A DNA stretch of 64,000 nucleotides. It comes from Mycobacterium sp. 852002-51961_SCH5331710 (GTDB lineage: Bacteria > Actinomycetota > Actinomycetes > Mycobacteriales > Mycobacteriaceae). Where the stretch lies: positions 1-64,000 of the forward strand of contig NZ_LZSQ01000106.1 of NCBI RefSeq assembly GCF_001665535.1, read 5' to 3'. Position numbers and translations under genes: made by a program. Below the pieces are notes generated by a model that had not been told where the DNA came from, made no database searches, and was given only the letters and a program-made list of their open reading frames with translations. This document shows, in pieces, positions 20,295 through 30,374 of this stretch (position 1 is the stretch's first letter; each line of letters begins with the position of its first letter).

Positions 20295-20520
20295 CGGCGA
20301 CCCGGGCGCCCCGGCCGGCGAACACCACCACATCGGCGGAATGCAGCTGCCTGCCACGCCGGTGTTCGACCTCGCCGTTGACGGTGACCAGCCCGTCGGC
20401 GATCACCGTTTTGGCGTCGGCCCCCGAGTCGATCAGCCCGGCCAGCTTGAGGAACTGGCCCAGCCGGATCGAGGCATCCCGGATCGGGACATCGAGGGGT
20501 TCGGTGCCCGGCTCCGTCAT
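20287..20520 (-). CDS. Small S4-domain RNA-binding protein (YbcJ-like)
   Basis: A 77-aa protein that is almost entirely an S4 RNA-binding fold: [20 protein letters not shown], then [13 protein letters not shown] and ADVVVF. Such stand-alone S4 proteins bind structured RNA, and some help ribosome quality control or RNA modification. The ATG at 20520 follows TAGCCT (complement of 20528-20533) by 7 nt, indicating a leaderless message. Its stop overlaps the start of the ferritin-like gene. It is divergent from dinB, with overlapping promoter regions. Confidence 0.85.
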   Translation of the reverse strand: MTEPGTEPLDVPIRDASIRLGQFLKLAGLIDSGADAKTVIADGLVTVNGEVEHRRGRQLHSADVVVFAGRGARVADG

Positions 20521-20527
20521 GCAGGTC

Positions 20528-20545
20528 AGGCTAGCGCCTTAGCAT
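20528..20545. promoter_or_regulatory. Divergent -10 boxes of the S4 gene and dinB
   Basis: On the minus strand TAGCCT (20533-20528) lies 7 nt before the S4 ATG. On the plus strand TAGCAT (20540-20545) lies 8 nt before the dinB GTG. The two promoters must overlap. Confidence 0.5.
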
Positions 20546-20553
20546 CGGCAGCT

Positions 20554-21921
20554 GTGGACGCTCGCTGGGTTCTGCACCTCGACATGGACGCCTTCTTCGC
20601 GTCGGTCGAGCAGCTGACCCGTCCCACGTTGCGGGGGCGCCCGGTGCTGGTCGGCGGGCTGGGCGGCCGCGGTGTGGTGGCGGGGGCGAGCTACGAGTCG
20701 CGGGTGTACGGCGCGAAGTCGGCGATGCCGATGCATCAGGCCCGCCGGTTGGTGGGCGCCGCCGCGGTGGTCCTGCCGCCGCGCGGCGTCGTGTACGGCG
20801 TGGCCAGCAGGCGGGTGTTCGAGACCGTGCGGTCGATGGTGCCCGTGCTCGAGCAGCTTTCCTACGACGAGGCTTTCGGCGAGCCGGCCGAGCTCGCGGG
20901 CGCATCGGCAGGTGAGGTCGAGGAATTCTGCCGGACGCTGCGGGCGCGGGTGCTGGAGGTGACGGGGCTCGTCGCGTCGATCGGTGCGGGCTCGGGCAAG
21001 CAGACCGCCAAGATCGCCTCCAATCTGGCGAAACCCGACGGGATGCGAGTGGTCAGCCGCGATGAGGAACGCGCGCTGCTCGACGGCCTGCCGGTGCGCC
21101 GGCTGTGGGGGATCGGACCCGTCGCCGGGGAGAAGCTGCACCGGCTCGGCATCGAGACAATCGGCGCCTTCGCCGCGTTGAGCGAGGCTGAGGCGGCCGA
21201 CATCCTCGGCGGCACCGTGGGCCCGGCGCTGCACCGGCTCGCCCGCGGCATCGACGACCGGCCGGTGGCCGAGAACGCGCCCGCAAAACAGATCAGCGCC
21301 GAGTCCACGTTCCCCGAGGATCTGACCACCCTCGAGCAGCTGCGCGAGGCGATGGGCCCCATCGGCGAACACGCCCACCGCCGTCTGGAGAAGGACGGCC
21401 GCGGCGCGCGTACCGTCACCGTGAAGCTGAAGAAGTCCGACATGAGCACGCTCACGCGCTCGGCGACGCTGCCGTATGCCACCACCGACGCCGCCACGTT
21501 GATCGCGACCGCACGCCGACTCCTGCTCGACCCCGTCGAGGTCGGCCCGATTCGCCTTCTCGGCGTTGGATTCTCAGGACTATCGGATGTCCGGCAGGAG
21601 TCGTTGTTCCCGGACCTGGAGCTCGCGTCGGATGACGACGTGACGCATGCGGGGCTGCCGCCGACCGTCTCGGATCTCGCCGCCACTGCGCCCGCGTGGC
21701 GCATCGGCGACGACGTCACCCATCCGGACTTCGGACACGGCTGGATCCAGGGGGCAGGCCACGGCGTGATGACGGTGCGGTTCGAGACACGCACCAGCGG
21801 GCCGGGGCAGGCGCGCACCTTCCCGGTCGACACGCCTGGTATCGAGCGGGCCAATCCGGTCGATTCGCTCGACTGGCCGGACTACGTCGCCGAGCTGGCG
21901 CGCTACCAGAGCTCTCCGTAA
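20554..21921 (+). CDS. dinB: Y-family DNA polymerase IV (DinB1/DinX type)
   Basis: Translesion polymerase of 455 aa. Catalytic carboxylates are D10 in [14 protein letters not shown] and the DE pair in LSYDEAF. Thumb ([19 protein letters not shown]), helix-hairpin-helix and little-finger domains follow. [10 protein letters not shown], about residue 350, is a beta-clamp-binding motif, as in M. tuberculosis DinX. After it comes an extra 90-residue tail with [14 protein letters not shown] chose the GTG at 20554, after a TAGCAT box; the longer open frame upstream (from 20248) overlaps the S4 gene and is not coding. The 3' end overlaps the next gene by 19 bp on the opposite strand. Confidence 0.92.
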   Translation: MDARWVLHLDMDAFFASVEQLTRPTLRGRPVLVGGLGGRGVVAGASYESRVYGAKSAMPMHQARRLVGAAAVVLPPRGVVYGVASRRVFETVRSMVPVLEQLSYDEAFGEPAELAGASAGEVEEFCRTLRARVLEVTGLVASIGAGSGKQTAKIASNLAKPDGMRVVSRDEERALLDGLPVRRLWGIGPVAGEKLHRLGIETIGAFAALSEAEAADILGGTVGPALHRLARGIDDRPVAENAPAKQISAESTFPEDLTTLEQLREAMGPIGEHAHRRLEKDGRGARTVTVKLKKSDMSTLTRSATLPYATTDAATLIATARRLLLDPVEVGPIRLLGVGFSGLSDVRQESLFPDLELASDDDVTHAGLPPTVSDLAATAPAWRIGDDVTHPDFGHGWIQGAGHGVMTVRFETRTSGPGQARTFPVDTPGIERANPVDSLDWPDYVAELARYQSSP

Positions 21922-22370
21922 ACGGCCGAGATCGTGAACCCGTGATCGCCGTACGTCTTACAGGTCACGGTGCCCTGGTGTCCGACACCGCAACTGGCGC
22001 CCCAATTTTCGAGCCGATAGCCGGCGGGTAGCACGTCGACGCCCTCGCGGGTGAACGTCGGCGTGGGGGAGTGTCGGTACTCGGCCGGGCCGCCGCTGGT
22101 CAAAAAGGTCTGGTTGGTTCCGGGCGGGGCGTCCATCGGAACCCAGTCACATCCGATCGGTCCGCCGTTGGGCCCGATGCCGCAGAACACGCCGTCCGGT
22201 GTTCGGAAGAACACGTGGTAGTTGGGCGGCGGTCCGGGCCGGTAGAAGCCTTGCGCGACGGGGTAGCCGTCGATCTCGTCGGCTCCCGGCGGCGGCTCGG
22301 CAGCCGCCACCGCCTCGGCGGACAGGGCCAGGGCCAGGACCGCGGTCATCGTGGCGCCTCGGCGAATCAT
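21903..22370 (-). CDS. Small secreted protein of unknown function
   Basis: A 155-aa protein starting [17 protein letters not shown] and followed by AVAAAEPPP, a signal peptide with a likely cleavage after AAA. The mature part has four cysteines (in VFCGIGP, IGCDW, ASCGVG and VTCKTY) that could form two disulphides, and it is rich in Gly and Pro. An alternative GTG start at 22385 adds five residues. It lies where M. tuberculosis has ansA and overlaps the dinB 3' end. I do not recognise the family beyond its likeness to other short mycobacterial exported proteins. Confidence 0.72.
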   Translation of the reverse strand: MIRRGATMTAVLALALSAEAVAAAEPPPGADEIDGYPVAQGFYRPGPPPNYHVFFRTPDGVFCGIGPNGGPIGCDWVPMDAPPGTNQTFLTSGGPAEYRHSPTPTFTREGVDVLPAGYRLENWGASCGVGHQGTVTCKTYGDHGFTISAVYGELW

Positions 22371-22406
22371 GTTCTCGAAGTGCACGCGTCCACGTTGCCA
22401 CGCGCG

Positions 22407-22496
22407 TCAACCCCAGCGGGCGGGACGCTTGACGCAATCGGGGCCGGCAGCGCTGGTGATCGTGCCGCCGGTGGTGACGACGACGAGGCGACCCAT
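22407..22496 (-). pseudogene. ansA: Remnant of L-asparaginase gene ansA (first 29 codons)
   Basis: Reading down the minus strand from the ATG at 22496 gives [20 protein letters not shown], then CVKRP and a stop at 22407. This is the N-terminus of a type I L-asparaginase, including the TGGTI nucleophile motif, and M. tuberculosis ansA (Rv1538c) begins in the same way and lies at the same place between dinX and lspA on the same strand. The other roughly 300 codons are missing, and the secreted-protein gene lies directly downstream. It is almost certainly a decayed or deleted gene. The same bases could in principle still be translated as a 29-residue peptide. Confidence 0.75.
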
Positions 22497-22539
22497 GGTG
22501 CGGAATTCTTCCGCATCGGTGTTTTGGGATGATGGTGCA

Positions 22540-23091
22540 GTGACTGACGACCCGGACGTGGCCGACGAGACGACCGAAAAGGTGGCGCCGCCCAGGCGAC
22601 GGCTGCCGCTGCTGCTCGGCATCGCCGCCGCGGTGCTGGTCACCGACGTCGTCACCAAGGTTCTCGCGGTCAAGCTGCTCACCCCGGGCCAGCCGGTGTC
22701 GATCATCGGCGACACGGTGACCTGGACCCTGGTGCGCAACTCGGGTGCCGCGTTCTCGATGGCCACCGGCTACACCTGGGTGCTCACGCTGATCGCCACC
22801 GGCGTCGTCATCGGCATCGTGTGGATGGGTCGTCGGCTGGTGTCGCCGTGGTGGGCCGTGGGGTTGGGCATGATCCTCGGGGGCGCGCTCGGCAACCTCA
22901 TCGACCGCTTCTTCCGTTCGCCCGGACCGCTTCAGGGCCACGTCGTCGACTTCCTGTCGATCGGGTGGTGGCCGGTGTTCAACGTCGCCGACCCGTGCGT
23001 GGTCGGCGGGGCGATCCTGCTGGTGGCGTTGTCGTTGTTCGGGTTCGACTACGACACCGTCGGGCGGCGGAAGGCCGCCGAGGACGAATAG
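22540..23091 (+). CDS. lspA: Prolipoprotein signal peptidase
   Basis: Type II signal peptidase that cleaves lipoprotein signal peptides in the cytoplasmic membrane. It is 183 aa with four membrane segments, NSGAAFS near residue 67, and the catalytic aspartates D122 (GNLIDRFF) and D151 (FNVADPC). The GTG at 22540 gives the family's usual length with a short charged cytoplasmic N-terminus; the longer upstream frame runs over the ansA remnant. The stop is directly followed by the ATG of the pseudouridine synthase. Confidence 0.94.
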   Translation: MTDDPDVADETTEKVAPPRRRLPLLLGIAAAVLVTDVVTKVLAVKLLTPGQPVSIIGDTVTWTLVRNSGAAFSMATGYTWVLTLIATGVVIGIVWMGRRLVSPWWAVGLGMILGGALGNLIDRFFRSPGPLQGHVVDFLSIGWWPVFNVADPCVVGGAILLVALSLFGFDYDTVGRRKAAEDE

Positions 23092-24021
23092 ATGGCCGAT
23101 CGGTCCCTTCCCATCCCCGAGGGCCTGGCGGGAATGCGTGTCGACGCGGGTCTCGCACGTCTGCTCGGCTTGTCGCGCACGGCCGCCGCGTCGTTGGCCG
23201 AGGAGGGCGGTGTCGAGATCGACGGCATCCGGGCCGGCAAGTCGGACAAGCTGGTCGCGGGCGCCTGGTTGGACGTGCGGTTGCCCGAAGCGCCTGCGCC
23301 GGTTGAGAACACACCCGTCGACATAGACGGTATGGCGATCCTGTACTCCGACGAAGACATCGTCGCGGTGGACAAGCCGCCGGGGGTCGCCGCCCACGCC
23401 ACGGTCGGCTGGTCGGGTCCGACGGTGCTCGGCGGCCTGGCCGCGGCGGGCTTCCGGATCAGCACCTCGGGCATCCACGAACGCCAGGGCATCGTGCACC
23501 GCCTCGACGTGGGCACCTCGGGCGTGATGGTCGTCGCGCTGTCGGAGCGCGCGTACACGGTCCTCAAGCGGGCCTTCAAACAACGCACCGTCGAGAAGCG
23601 CTACCACGCGCTGGTGCAGGGCCATCCCGATCCGTCGAGCGGAACGATCGACGCACCCATCGGGCGTCACCGCGGACACGACTGGAAGTTCGCGGTCACC
23701 GAGAACGGCAGGCACAGCGTGACCCACTACGACACCCTCGAGGCGCACCGCGCGGCGAGCCTGCTCGACATCGAGCTGGAAACCGGTCGTACACACCAGA
23801 TTCGGGTGCATTTCGCCGCGCTGCACCACCCGTGCGTCGGCGACCTCACCTACGGAGCCGATCCGACGCTGGCCAAGCGGCTCGAGCTGGAACGGCAGTG
23901 GTTGCACGCGCGCTCGCTGGCGTTCGCCCATCCCGCCGACGGGCGTCGCATCGAGATCACCAGCCCCTACCCGGCTGACCTGCAACACGCCCTCGACGCA
24001 CTGCGCAATCACGAACTGTGA
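23092..24021 (+). CDS. RluA-family pseudouridine synthase (Rv1540-like)
   Basis: A 309-aa enzyme that isomerises uridines in RNA, most likely 23S rRNA by similarity to RluD. An N-terminal S4 domain (about residues 12-65) is followed by the catalytic domain with D139 in HRLDVGTSG and the late [11 protein letters not shown] block. It starts directly after lspA, an arrangement seen in many bacteria. Its end overlaps the rarD start by 4 bp (GTGA). The exact target sites cannot be read from sequence. Confidence 0.9.
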   Translation: MADRSLPIPEGLAGMRVDAGLARLLGLSRTAAASLAEEGGVEIDGIRAGKSDKLVAGAWLDVRLPEAPAPVENTPVDIDGMAILYSDEDIVAVDKPPGVAAHATVGWSGPTVLGGLAAAGFRISTSGIHERQGIVHRLDVGTSGVMVVALSERAYTVLKRAFKQRTVEKRYHALVQGHPDPSSGTIDAPIGRHRGHDWKFAVTENGRHSVTHYDTLEAHRAASLLDIELETGRTHQIRVHFAALHHPCVGDLTYGADPTLAKRLELERQWLHARSLAFAHPADGRRIEITSPYPADLQHALDALRNHEL

Positions 24022-24917
24022 GCGACACACGCAGACCCGGCCTGCTGTTCGGCGTCGGAGCCTATGCGTGTTGGGGGACGTTCCCCGCCTTCTTCCCGCT
24101 GCTGAAGCCGGCATCGGCCGTCGAGGTGCTGGCACACCGCATCGTGTGGAACTTCCTGCTGATGGTCGTCGTGGTCGCCGCCGTGCGCAGGCTCGGCGAC
24201 CTCAAGAAGATGACCGCGCGCACCTGGCTGTTACTCGCCGCCGCGTCGGCGCTGATCTCCATCAATTGGGGAATCTATGTCTATGCCGTCAACAACGGGC
24301 ATGTGGTCGATGCGGCCCTCGGCTACTTCATCAACCCGCTGGTGGTCGTCGCGCTGGGGTTGATCGTGTACCGGGAGAGACTCAACCGGGCGCAGTTCGC
24401 CGCGTTGGCCGTCGCGCTCATCGGCGTGGTGGTGCTGACCGTAGAAGTGGGCGCGCCGCCGTACATCGGCCTCGGCCTGGCGCTGTCCTTCGGTCTCTAC
24501 GGCGCGGTGAAGAAGGCGGTCTCGACCGATCCGCGGGTCAGCGTCGGGGTGGAGGCGGGCATCGCCACGCCGTTCGCGCTCGCCTACATCGCTGTCCTGC
24601 AGAGCACCGGTTACGGCACCTTCACCGGTTACGGCGGCGACCACGTCGCGCTGATGGTGCTGTCCGGGCTGGTGACGGCCGTGCCGCTCCTGCTGTTCGC
24701 CGCGGCCGCACAGCGATTGCCGCTGGTGACGATGGGCTTGCTTTTCTACATGACCCCGGTGATGCAGATGAGCTGGGGCGTGCTCATCGGCAAAGAGCCG
24801 ATGCCCCCGGCCCGCTGGCTGGGTTTCGCACTGATCTGGGTGGCGCTGCTCGTCTTCAGCGCCGACGCCATTCGCCGGTCCCGTGCCGAGCGAGAACTTT
24901 GCGAGCCTTCTGGTTGA
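24018..24917 (+). CDS. rarD: RarD/EamA-family transporter
   Basis: A 299-aa permease of the drug/metabolite transporter superfamily with ten membrane segments in two EamA repeats. Motifs include [19 protein letters not shown] at the start, [22 protein letters not shown] and [16 protein letters not shown], typical of RarD proteins. The substrate is unknown. The GTG start overlaps the preceding stop codon, implying co-translation in the lspA operon. No close partner is known to me in the corresponding M. tuberculosis segment. Confidence 0.88.
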   Translation: MSDTRRPGLLFGVGAYACWGTFPAFFPLLKPASAVEVLAHRIVWNFLLMVVVVAAVRRLGDLKKMTARTWLLLAAASALISINWGIYVYAVNNGHVVDAALGYFINPLVVVALGLIVYRERLNRAQFAALAVALIGVVVLTVEVGAPPYIGLGLALSFGLYGAVKKAVSTDPRVSVGVEAGIATPFALAYIAVLQSTGYGTFTGYGGDHVALMVLSGLVTAVPLLLFAAAAQRLPLVTMGLLFYMTPVMQMSWGVLIGKEPMPPARWLGFALIWVALLVFSADAIRRSRAERELCEPSG

Positions 24918-24942
24918 CCTTGGTCTAGCAATGTCATAGCGT
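24914..24942 (+). promoter_or_regulatory. Promoter of the TetR gene with overlapping inverted repeat
   Basis: TTGACC (24914-24919), a 17-bp gap and TAGCGT (24937-24942) end 6 nt before the GTG at 24949. TTGACC-TT-GGTCTA (24914-24927) is a nearly perfect inverted repeat over the -35 box, so autoregulation is plausible. Confidence 0.5.
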
Positions 24943-24948
24943 TTGCTC

Positions 24949-25608
24949 GTGGCTGACGAACCCGGGTTGGCTCCAGTCGCCCGAGGGCGGGGGCGCCCCG
25001 CCGGATCGGACTCGGCCGAGACGCGGGCGGGCATTCTGCGTGCGGCCCGCGCGGTGATCAACGAGCGCGGGTACGAAGCGGCGACGTTCAAGGCCATCGC
25101 GGTGCGCGCCGGGATCAGCAGGCCGACCATGCACTACTACTTCGCCACCAAGGAAGACCTCTACGAGAGCCTTCAGCGCGAGGCGTTCGCGATGGTCTCG
25201 GCCTCGATCGCGGCCGGGAAGCACCGAGACACCTTGATGGAGCAGCTGACGGCCTTTTTCGCGGCGGCGGGAGAGCTGGACCCTTCGGACGGCTCGATGA
25301 TGCGGTTCGTCATCGCCTCGCGTCTCGAACTGCACCGGCATCCCGGGCTGCGGGGCAGCGTCACGCCGGTCGCCGAGGCGGTGGCCGACTTCTATGTGTG
25401 GATGGTCGACGGGGCGATCCGCCGCGGCGAGATCCCCGCCGACGCGGATGCCGCCGCGGTGGTCAACATGCTCTCGGCGATGTTCTGGGGAATGGGGTTC
25501 TTCGGGCGGTTCGTACACGGATCGGAACCGGCGATCGCGGTTGCCAAGCAACTCAACCGGCTGTTGCGGCGGGGCTTGCTCGGATCACCGCAGGGGCTGC
25601 CCGTCTAG
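24949..25608 (+). CDS. TetR-family transcriptional regulator
   Basis: A 219-aa regulator. The HTH lies near residues 35-60 (FKAIAVRAGISRPTMHYYFATK), the C-terminal ligand domain is helical, and the first 20 residues are basic (ARGRGRPAGS). The GTG at 24949 follows a TAGCGT -10 box by 6 nt, which supports it over the in-frame TTG at 24943. The divergence-free location between rarD and dnaE1 gives no clue to target genes. Ligand and regulon are unknown. Confidence 0.85.
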   Translation: MADEPGLAPVARGRGRPAGSDSAETRAGILRAARAVINERGYEAATFKAIAVRAGISRPTMHYYFATKEDLYESLQREAFAMVSASIAAGKHRDTLMEQLTAFFAAAGELDPSDGSMMRFVIASRLELHRHPGLRGSVTPVAEAVADFYVWMVDGAIRRGEIPADADAAAVVNMLSAMFWGMGFFGRFVHGSEPAIAVAKQLNRLLRRGLLGSPQGLPV

Positions 25609-25697
25609 GGCGCCTGCGAATTTCCCCGCGCGGCTCGGAGACACGCTTCTGCGACACGCCGGGAAGTGTCGGAGTGCGGTCATAGACTGGCCTCCCT

Positions 25698-28600
25698 ATG
25701 AGCCTTTCGGATTCGCGTTCGTTCGTGCACCTGCACAACCACACCGAGTACTCGATGCTGGACGGCGCCGCGAAGGTCAAGCCGATGCTCGCCGAGGCTC
25801 AGCGGCTCGAGATGCCCGCGATCGGGATGACCGACCACGGAAACATGTTCGGCGCCAGCGAGTTCTACAACGCCGCCACCGATGCCGGGATCAAGCCGAT
25901 CATCGGTGTCGAGGCCTACATCGCGCCGGCGTCGCGCTTTGAGACCAAGCGCGTGCTATGGGGCGATCCGAGCCAGAAGGGTGACGACGTATCCGGCAGC
26001 GGGTCCTACACCCACATGACGATGGTCGCCGAGAACGCGACCGGGCTGCGCAACCTGTTCAAGCTGTCGTCGTTGGCATCGTTCGAGGGCCAGCTCGGCA
26101 AGTGGTCGCGCATGGACGCCGAGCTGATCGCCGAACACGCCGAGGGCATCATCGCCACCACCGGCTGCCCCTCGGGCGAGGTGCAGACCCGGCTGCGGCT
26201 CGGTCACTATGACGAAGCCGTTGCTGCAGCCGCCAAGTGGCGGGAGATCTTTGGGCCGGACAACTTCTTCCTCGAGCTGATGGATCACGGCCTCGACATC
26301 GAACGCCGCGTGCGCGAGGGCCTGCTCGACATCGGGCGCAAGCTCAACATCCCGCCGCTGGCCACCAACGACTGCCACTACGTCACCCGCGACGCCTCCC
26401 AGAACCACGAAGCACTGCTGTGCATCCAGACCGGCAAGACGCTGTCGGATCCGAACCGCTTCAAGTTCGACGGTGACGGTTACTACCTCAAGACCGCCGC
26501 GGAGATGCGCGCGCTGTGGGACGGCCAGGTGCCCGGCGCATGCGACTCGACGCTGCTGATCGCCGAGCGGGTGACCTCCTACGAGGACGTGTGGACGGTG
26601 CGCGACCGGATGCCGGTGTTCCCGGTCCCCGAGGGCCACACCCCGGAAACCTGGCTGCGTCATGAGGTTCACGAGGGGCTCAACCGGCGCTTCCCGTCGA
26701 GCGAGGTGCCGCAGGAGTACCTCGACCGCGCCGACTACGAGATCAAGGTCATCTGCGACAAGGGCTACCCGTCGTACTTCCTGATCGTCGCCGACCTCAT
26801 CAACTACGCGCGGTCGGTCGACATCCGGGTCGGGCCCGGCCGCGGGTCGGCCGCCGGCTCGCTGGTCGCCTACGCGCTGGGTATCACGAACATCGACCCC
26901 ATCCCGTACGGGCTGCTGTTCGAGCGGTTTCTCAACCCCGAGCGTGTGTCGATGCCCGATATCGACATTGACTTCGACGATCGTCGCCGCGGTGAGATGC
27001 TCCGCTACGCCGCCAACAAGTGGGGCAGTGACCGGGTGGCCCAGGTGATCACCTTCGGTACCATCAAAACCAAGGCGGCGCTGAAGGATTCGGCGCGTGT
27101 GCACTACGGCCAGCCGGGCTTTGCCATCGCCGACCGGATCACCAAGGCGCTGCCTCCGCCGATCATGGCGAAGGACATCCCGCTGTCGGGGATCACCGAT
27201 CCCAACCATGAGCGGTACAAGGAGGCCGCCGAGGTCCGCGGCTTGATCGACACCGATCCCGATGTGCGCACCATCTACGAGACCGCGCGCGGGCTCGAGG
27301 GGCTGGTGCGCAACGCCGGCGTGCACGCCTGTGCGGTGATCATGAGCTCCGAGCCGCTGATCGACGCGATTCCGCTGTGGAAACGTCCTCAGGACGGCGC
27401 GGTGATCACCGGCTGGGACTACCCGTCGTGCGAGGCCATCGGCCTGTTGAAGATGGACTTCCTCGGGCTGCGCAACCTGACGATCATCGGTGACGCGCTG
27501 GAGAACATCCGGGCCAACCGCGGTATCGAGCTCGACCTGGAATCCGTTCCGCTCGACGACAAACCGACCTACGAGCTGCTGGGCCGCGGCGACACGCTCG
27601 GCGTGTTCCAGCTCGACGGCGGGCCGATGCGCGACCTGCTGCGGCGCATGCAGCCCACCGGCTTCGAGGACGTCGTCGCGGTGATCGCGCTGTACCGGCC
27701 CGGCCCGATGGGCATGAACGCCCACAACGACTACGCCGACCGCAAGAACGGCCGGCAGGCCATCAAGCCGATCCACCCGGAACTCGAGGAACCCCTGCGC
27801 GAGATCCTCGCCGAGACCTACGGCCTGATCGTCTACCAAGAGCAGATCATGCGCATCGCGCAGAAGGTGGCCGGTTACTCGCTGGCCCGAGCAGACATTC
27901 TGCGCAAGGCCATGGGCAAGAAGAAGCGCGAAGTCCTCGAGAAGGAGTTCGAGGGCTTCTCCGAGGGTATGAAGGCCAACGGCTTCTCCGGCGCCGCCAT
28001 CAAAGCGCTGTGGGACACGGTGCTGCCGTTCGCCGACTACGCCTTCAACAAGTCGCACGCCGCCGGCTACGGCCTGGTCTCGTACTGGACGGCCTACCTC
28101 AAGGCCAACTACCCGGCCGAATACATGGCGGGGCTGCTCACCTCGGTGGGCGACGACAAGGACAAGGCCGCGGTGTACCTGGCCGACTGCCGCAGGCTCG
28201 GCATCACGGTGCTTCCGCCCGACGTCAACGAGTCGCACCTGAACTTCGCCTCGGTAGGCGAGGACATCCGCTACGGACTGGGCGCGGTGCGCAACGTCGG
28301 CGCCAATGTCGTTGCCTCGGTGATCAATACGCGCACCGAGAAGGGGAAGTTCATCGACTTCTCCGACTACCTGAACAAGATCGAGATCGGACCCTGCAAC
28401 AAGAAGGTCACCGAGTCGCTGATCAAGGCCGGCGCATTCGACTCGCTGGGGCACCCGCGCAAGGGACTGTTCCTGATCCACACCGATGCCGTCGATTCCG
28501 TGCTCGGCACCAAGAAGGCCGAAGCGATGGGGCAGTTCGACTTGTTCGGCGGCGCCGATACGGCCACCGACGCGGTGTTCACCATCAAGGTGCCCGACGA

Positions 28601-29243
28601 GGAGTGGGAGGACAAGCACAAGCTCGCGCTCGAACGCGAGATGCTCGGCCTCTACGTCTCCGGTCACCCACTCAACGGCATCGCCCACCTGCTGGCCGCC
28701 CAGGTCGACACCGCGATCCCGGCCATCCTCGACGGCGACGTCACCAACGACACCCAGGTCCGGGTCGGCGGCATCCTCGCGTCGGTGAACCGACGGGTCA
28801 ACAAAAACGGGTTGCCCTGGGCGTCAGCGCAACTCGAGGACCTCACCGGCGGCATCGAAGTCCTGTTCTTTCCGCAGACCTACTCGACGTTCGGCGCCGA
28901 GATCGCCGACGACGCCGTCGTGCTGGTCGGCGCGAAGGTGGCGATCCGCGACGACCGCATCTCGCTGATCGCCAACGACCTTGTCGTGCCGGACTTCTCG
29001 AACGCGCAACTGGATCGCCCGCTCGCTGTCAGCCTGCCGACGCGGCAGTGCACGGTGGACAAGGTGACCGCGCTGAAGCAGGTTCTGGCGCGTCATCCCG
29101 GCACATCGCAGGTACATCTGCGGTTGATCAGCGGGGAGCGGATCACCACGCTCGAACTCGACACGTCGCTGCGGGTGACACCGTCGTCGGCGTTGATGGG
29201 CGATTTGAAGGCGCTGCTGGGTCCCGGCTGCCTGGGCGGCTGA
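25698..29243 (+). CDS. dnaE1: DNA polymerase III alpha subunit DnaE1
   Basis: Main replicative polymerase, 1181 aa (1184 in M. tuberculosis). The N-terminal PHP domain starts with [12 protein letters not shown] and keeps metal ligands, consistent with the PHP proofreading exonuclease known for mycobacterial DnaE1. Palm aspartates D421 and D423 lie in [11 protein letters not shown] helix-hairpin-helix/OB-fold and C-terminal tau-binding part follow. A TAGACT box (25683-25688) lies 9 nt before the ATG, so the leader is very short. It ends 3 bp from the convergent membrane protein gene. Confidence 0.97.
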   Translation: MSLSDSRSFVHLHNHTEYSMLDGAAKVKPMLAEAQRLEMPAIGMTDHGNMFGASEFYNAATDAGIKPIIGVEAYIAPASRFETKRVLWGDPSQKGDDVSGSGSYTHMTMVAENATGLRNLFKLSSLASFEGQLGKWSRMDAELIAEHAEGIIATTGCPSGEVQTRLRLGHYDEAVAAAAKWREIFGPDNFFLELMDHGLDIERRVREGLLDIGRKLNIPPLATNDCHYVTRDASQNHEALLCIQTGKTLSDPNRFKFDGDGYYLKTAAEMRALWDGQVPGACDSTLLIAERVTSYEDVWTVRDRMPVFPVPEGHTPETWLRHEVHEGLNRRFPSSEVPQEYLDRADYEIKVICDKGYPSYFLIVADLINYARSVDIRVGPGRGSAAGSLVAYALGITNIDPIPYGLLFERFLNPERVSMPDIDIDFDDRRRGEMLRYAANKWGSDRVAQVITFGTIKTKAALKDSARVHYGQPGFAIADRITKALPPPIMAKDIPLSGITDPNHERYKEAAEVRGLIDTDPDVRTIYETARGLEGLVRNAGVHACAVIMSSEPLIDAIPLWKRPQDGAVITGWDYPSCEAIGLLKMDFLGLRNLTIIGDALENIRANRGIELDLESVPLDDKPTYELLGRGDTLGVFQLDGGPMRDLLRRMQPTGFEDVVAVIALYRPGPMGMNAHNDYADRKNGRQAIKPIHPELEEPLREILAETYGLIVYQEQIMRIAQKVAGYSLARADILRKAMGKKKREVLEKEFEGFSEGMKANGFSGAAIKALWDTVLPFADYAFNKSHAAGYGLVSYWTAYLKANYPAEYMAGLLTSVGDDKDKAAVYLADCRRLGITVLPPDVNESHLNFASVGEDIRYGLGAVRNVGANVVASVINTRTEKGKFIDFSDYLNKIEIGPCNKKVTESLIKAGAFDSLGHPRKGLFLIHTDAVDSVLGTKKAEAMGQFDLFGGADTATDAVFTIKVPDEEWEDKHKLALEREMLGLYVSGHPLNGIAHLLAAQVDTAIPAILDGDVTNDTQVRVGGILASVNRRVNKNGLPWASAQLEDLTGGIEVLFFPQTYSTFGAEIADDAVVLVGAKVAIRDDRISLIANDLVVPDFSNAQLDRPLAVSLPTRQCTVDKVTALKQVLARHPGTSQVHLRLISGERITTLELDTSLRVTPSSALMGDLKALLGPGCLGG

Positions 29244-29246
29244 CGG

Positions 29247-29930
29247 TCAGTTCAGGACATTGACCGCCCGTGCGACGACGAGCCCGGCGGTGCCCAACGC
29301 GACGATCGCCTGAACCGTCATCAACATCTTGGCCCAGCGTGCGAGCGGCATGGTGTCGGTGGGGGAGAACGCCATCACGTTCGTCACACTGACGTAGAGG
29401 TAGTCGACGAAGGTCGGGCGCCAATCCGGTTTGGCCACATGGGGAGTCGTCATCTGTGGGAACAGGAAGTCGGGATAGGGCCGCTCTCCGGCGCGACGGG
29501 CGAACGGCCCGCCCCGGTCCAGCTCCCAGTACCAGATGCCGAACACGATCACGTTGGTGACGATGATCGACGCGCCGCTGCCGAGCAGCACCGCCGCGTC
29601 GTTGCTCTCGCCGCCGCTCACGATGCCAACGGCCAGCACGACCGCCGACAGCGTGTTGTCGAGCGTGATCACCGCAAGCAAAACCCAAGTGGCGTACCGG
29701 CCGAACCGCGTTCGCCGCGTCATCACCCGAGGGTTGATCGCCAACAGTGCCAGCAGCAGGAGCCCCTCCGACACCAGCAGCGGCCACCGCGGAACCAGTG
29801 TGTAATCCTTCGGGATCGCCAGCTGCAACGCCATGACCGCCAGCACGGCGATCAGCACGGGGATGGTGCTCTCGGGATCGCCGCGCCGCAGCCAGAGCGG
29901 TACGTGATGCTGTTCCGGCGGTGACTCCAT
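29247..29930 (-). CDS. Integral membrane protein, hypothetical
   Basis: A 227-aa protein with five to six membrane segments (about residues 22-40, 47-64, 76-101, 112-134 and 202-222). After DYLYVSVTNVMAFSPTDTMP comes a helix with RWAKMLMTVQA, which resembles the pore region of small ion channels or DUF1345-type proteins but lacks the GYG selectivity filter. It is convergent with dnaE1 and divergent from the SRPBCC gene. Function unknown. Confidence 0.75.
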   Translation of the reverse strand: MESPPEQHHVPLWLRRGDPESTIPVLIAVLAVMALQLAIPKDYTLVPRWPLLVSEGLLLLALLAINPRVMTRRTRFGRYATWVLLAVITLDNTLSAVVLAVGIVSGGESNDAAVLLGSGASIIVTNVIVFGIWYWELDRGGPFARRAGERPYPDFLFPQMTTPHVAKPDWRPTFVDYLYVSVTNVMAFSPTDTMPLARWAKMLMTVQAIVALGTAGLVVARAVNVLN

Positions 29931-29960
29931 TACGTCAGTGTGATGCGCCAGGATGGCCGT

Positions 29961-30374
29961 ATGGAGTCACGACACGTCAGCGCTCAGATCGCGGCCCCGC
30001 CCGAGGCCGTCTACGAGTTCGCCGCGGACCCGCAGACATGGCCGCGGTGGGCCGCCGGGCTCGCGGAGGGCGGCCTGCGCCAGACGACGAGCGGGTGGGT
30101 GGCCGACTCGCCGATGGGCGAGGTGATTGTCGAGTTCTCGCCGCGCAACGACTTCGGCGTGCTCGACCACGTGGTACGCCTGTCGACCGGGGAAGCGGTC
30201 TACAACCCGATGCGGGTGCAGCCGTGGAGCGTGCCGACCGACGGTGACGCGCCGCGCTGCGAGGTGGTCTTCAGCGTCCGCCGACGAGAGGGAATGACCG
30301 ACGAGGAGTTCGATGCCGACGCGGAGGCGGTGGCCGCCGATCTGGCGACGCTGAAACGGCTGATCGAGGGCTAG
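29961..30374 (+). CDS. SRPBCC (START-like) family protein
   Basis: A 137-aa protein with the SRPBCC pattern: SAQIAAPPEAVYEFAADPQTW at the start, a beta-rich core and a long C-terminal helix (ATLKRLIEG). Such folds form a cavity for hydrophobic ligands. I start it at the ATG at 29961; a GTG at 29940 in the same frame would add seven residues. It shares a CTAG with the stop of the convergent small membrane gene. No ligand can be inferred. Confidence 0.78.
   Translation: MESRHVSAQIAAPPEAVYEFAADPQTWPRWAAGLAEGGLRQTTSGWVADSPMGEVIVEFSPRNDFGVLDHVVRLSTGEAVYNPMRVQPWSVPTDGDAPRCEVVFSVRRREGMTDEEFDADAEAVAADLATLKRLIEG

Noticed and set aside
20248-20553. Upstream extension of the dinB frame
   Set aside because: It is antisense to the S4 gene and the start of the ferritin-like gene; the conserved polymerase begins at the GTG at 20554.
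22147-24135. 662-codon open frame on the minus strand across lspA and the pseudouridine synthase
   Set aside because: Antisense shadow. Only the separate minus-strand frame at 22407-22496 carries a real signal (ansA stub).
25956-28688. 910-codon open frame on the minus strand opposite dnaE1
   Set aside because: It is a shadow of the GC-rich codon pattern of dnaE1; the protein is Arg/His/Val-rich without domain motifs.
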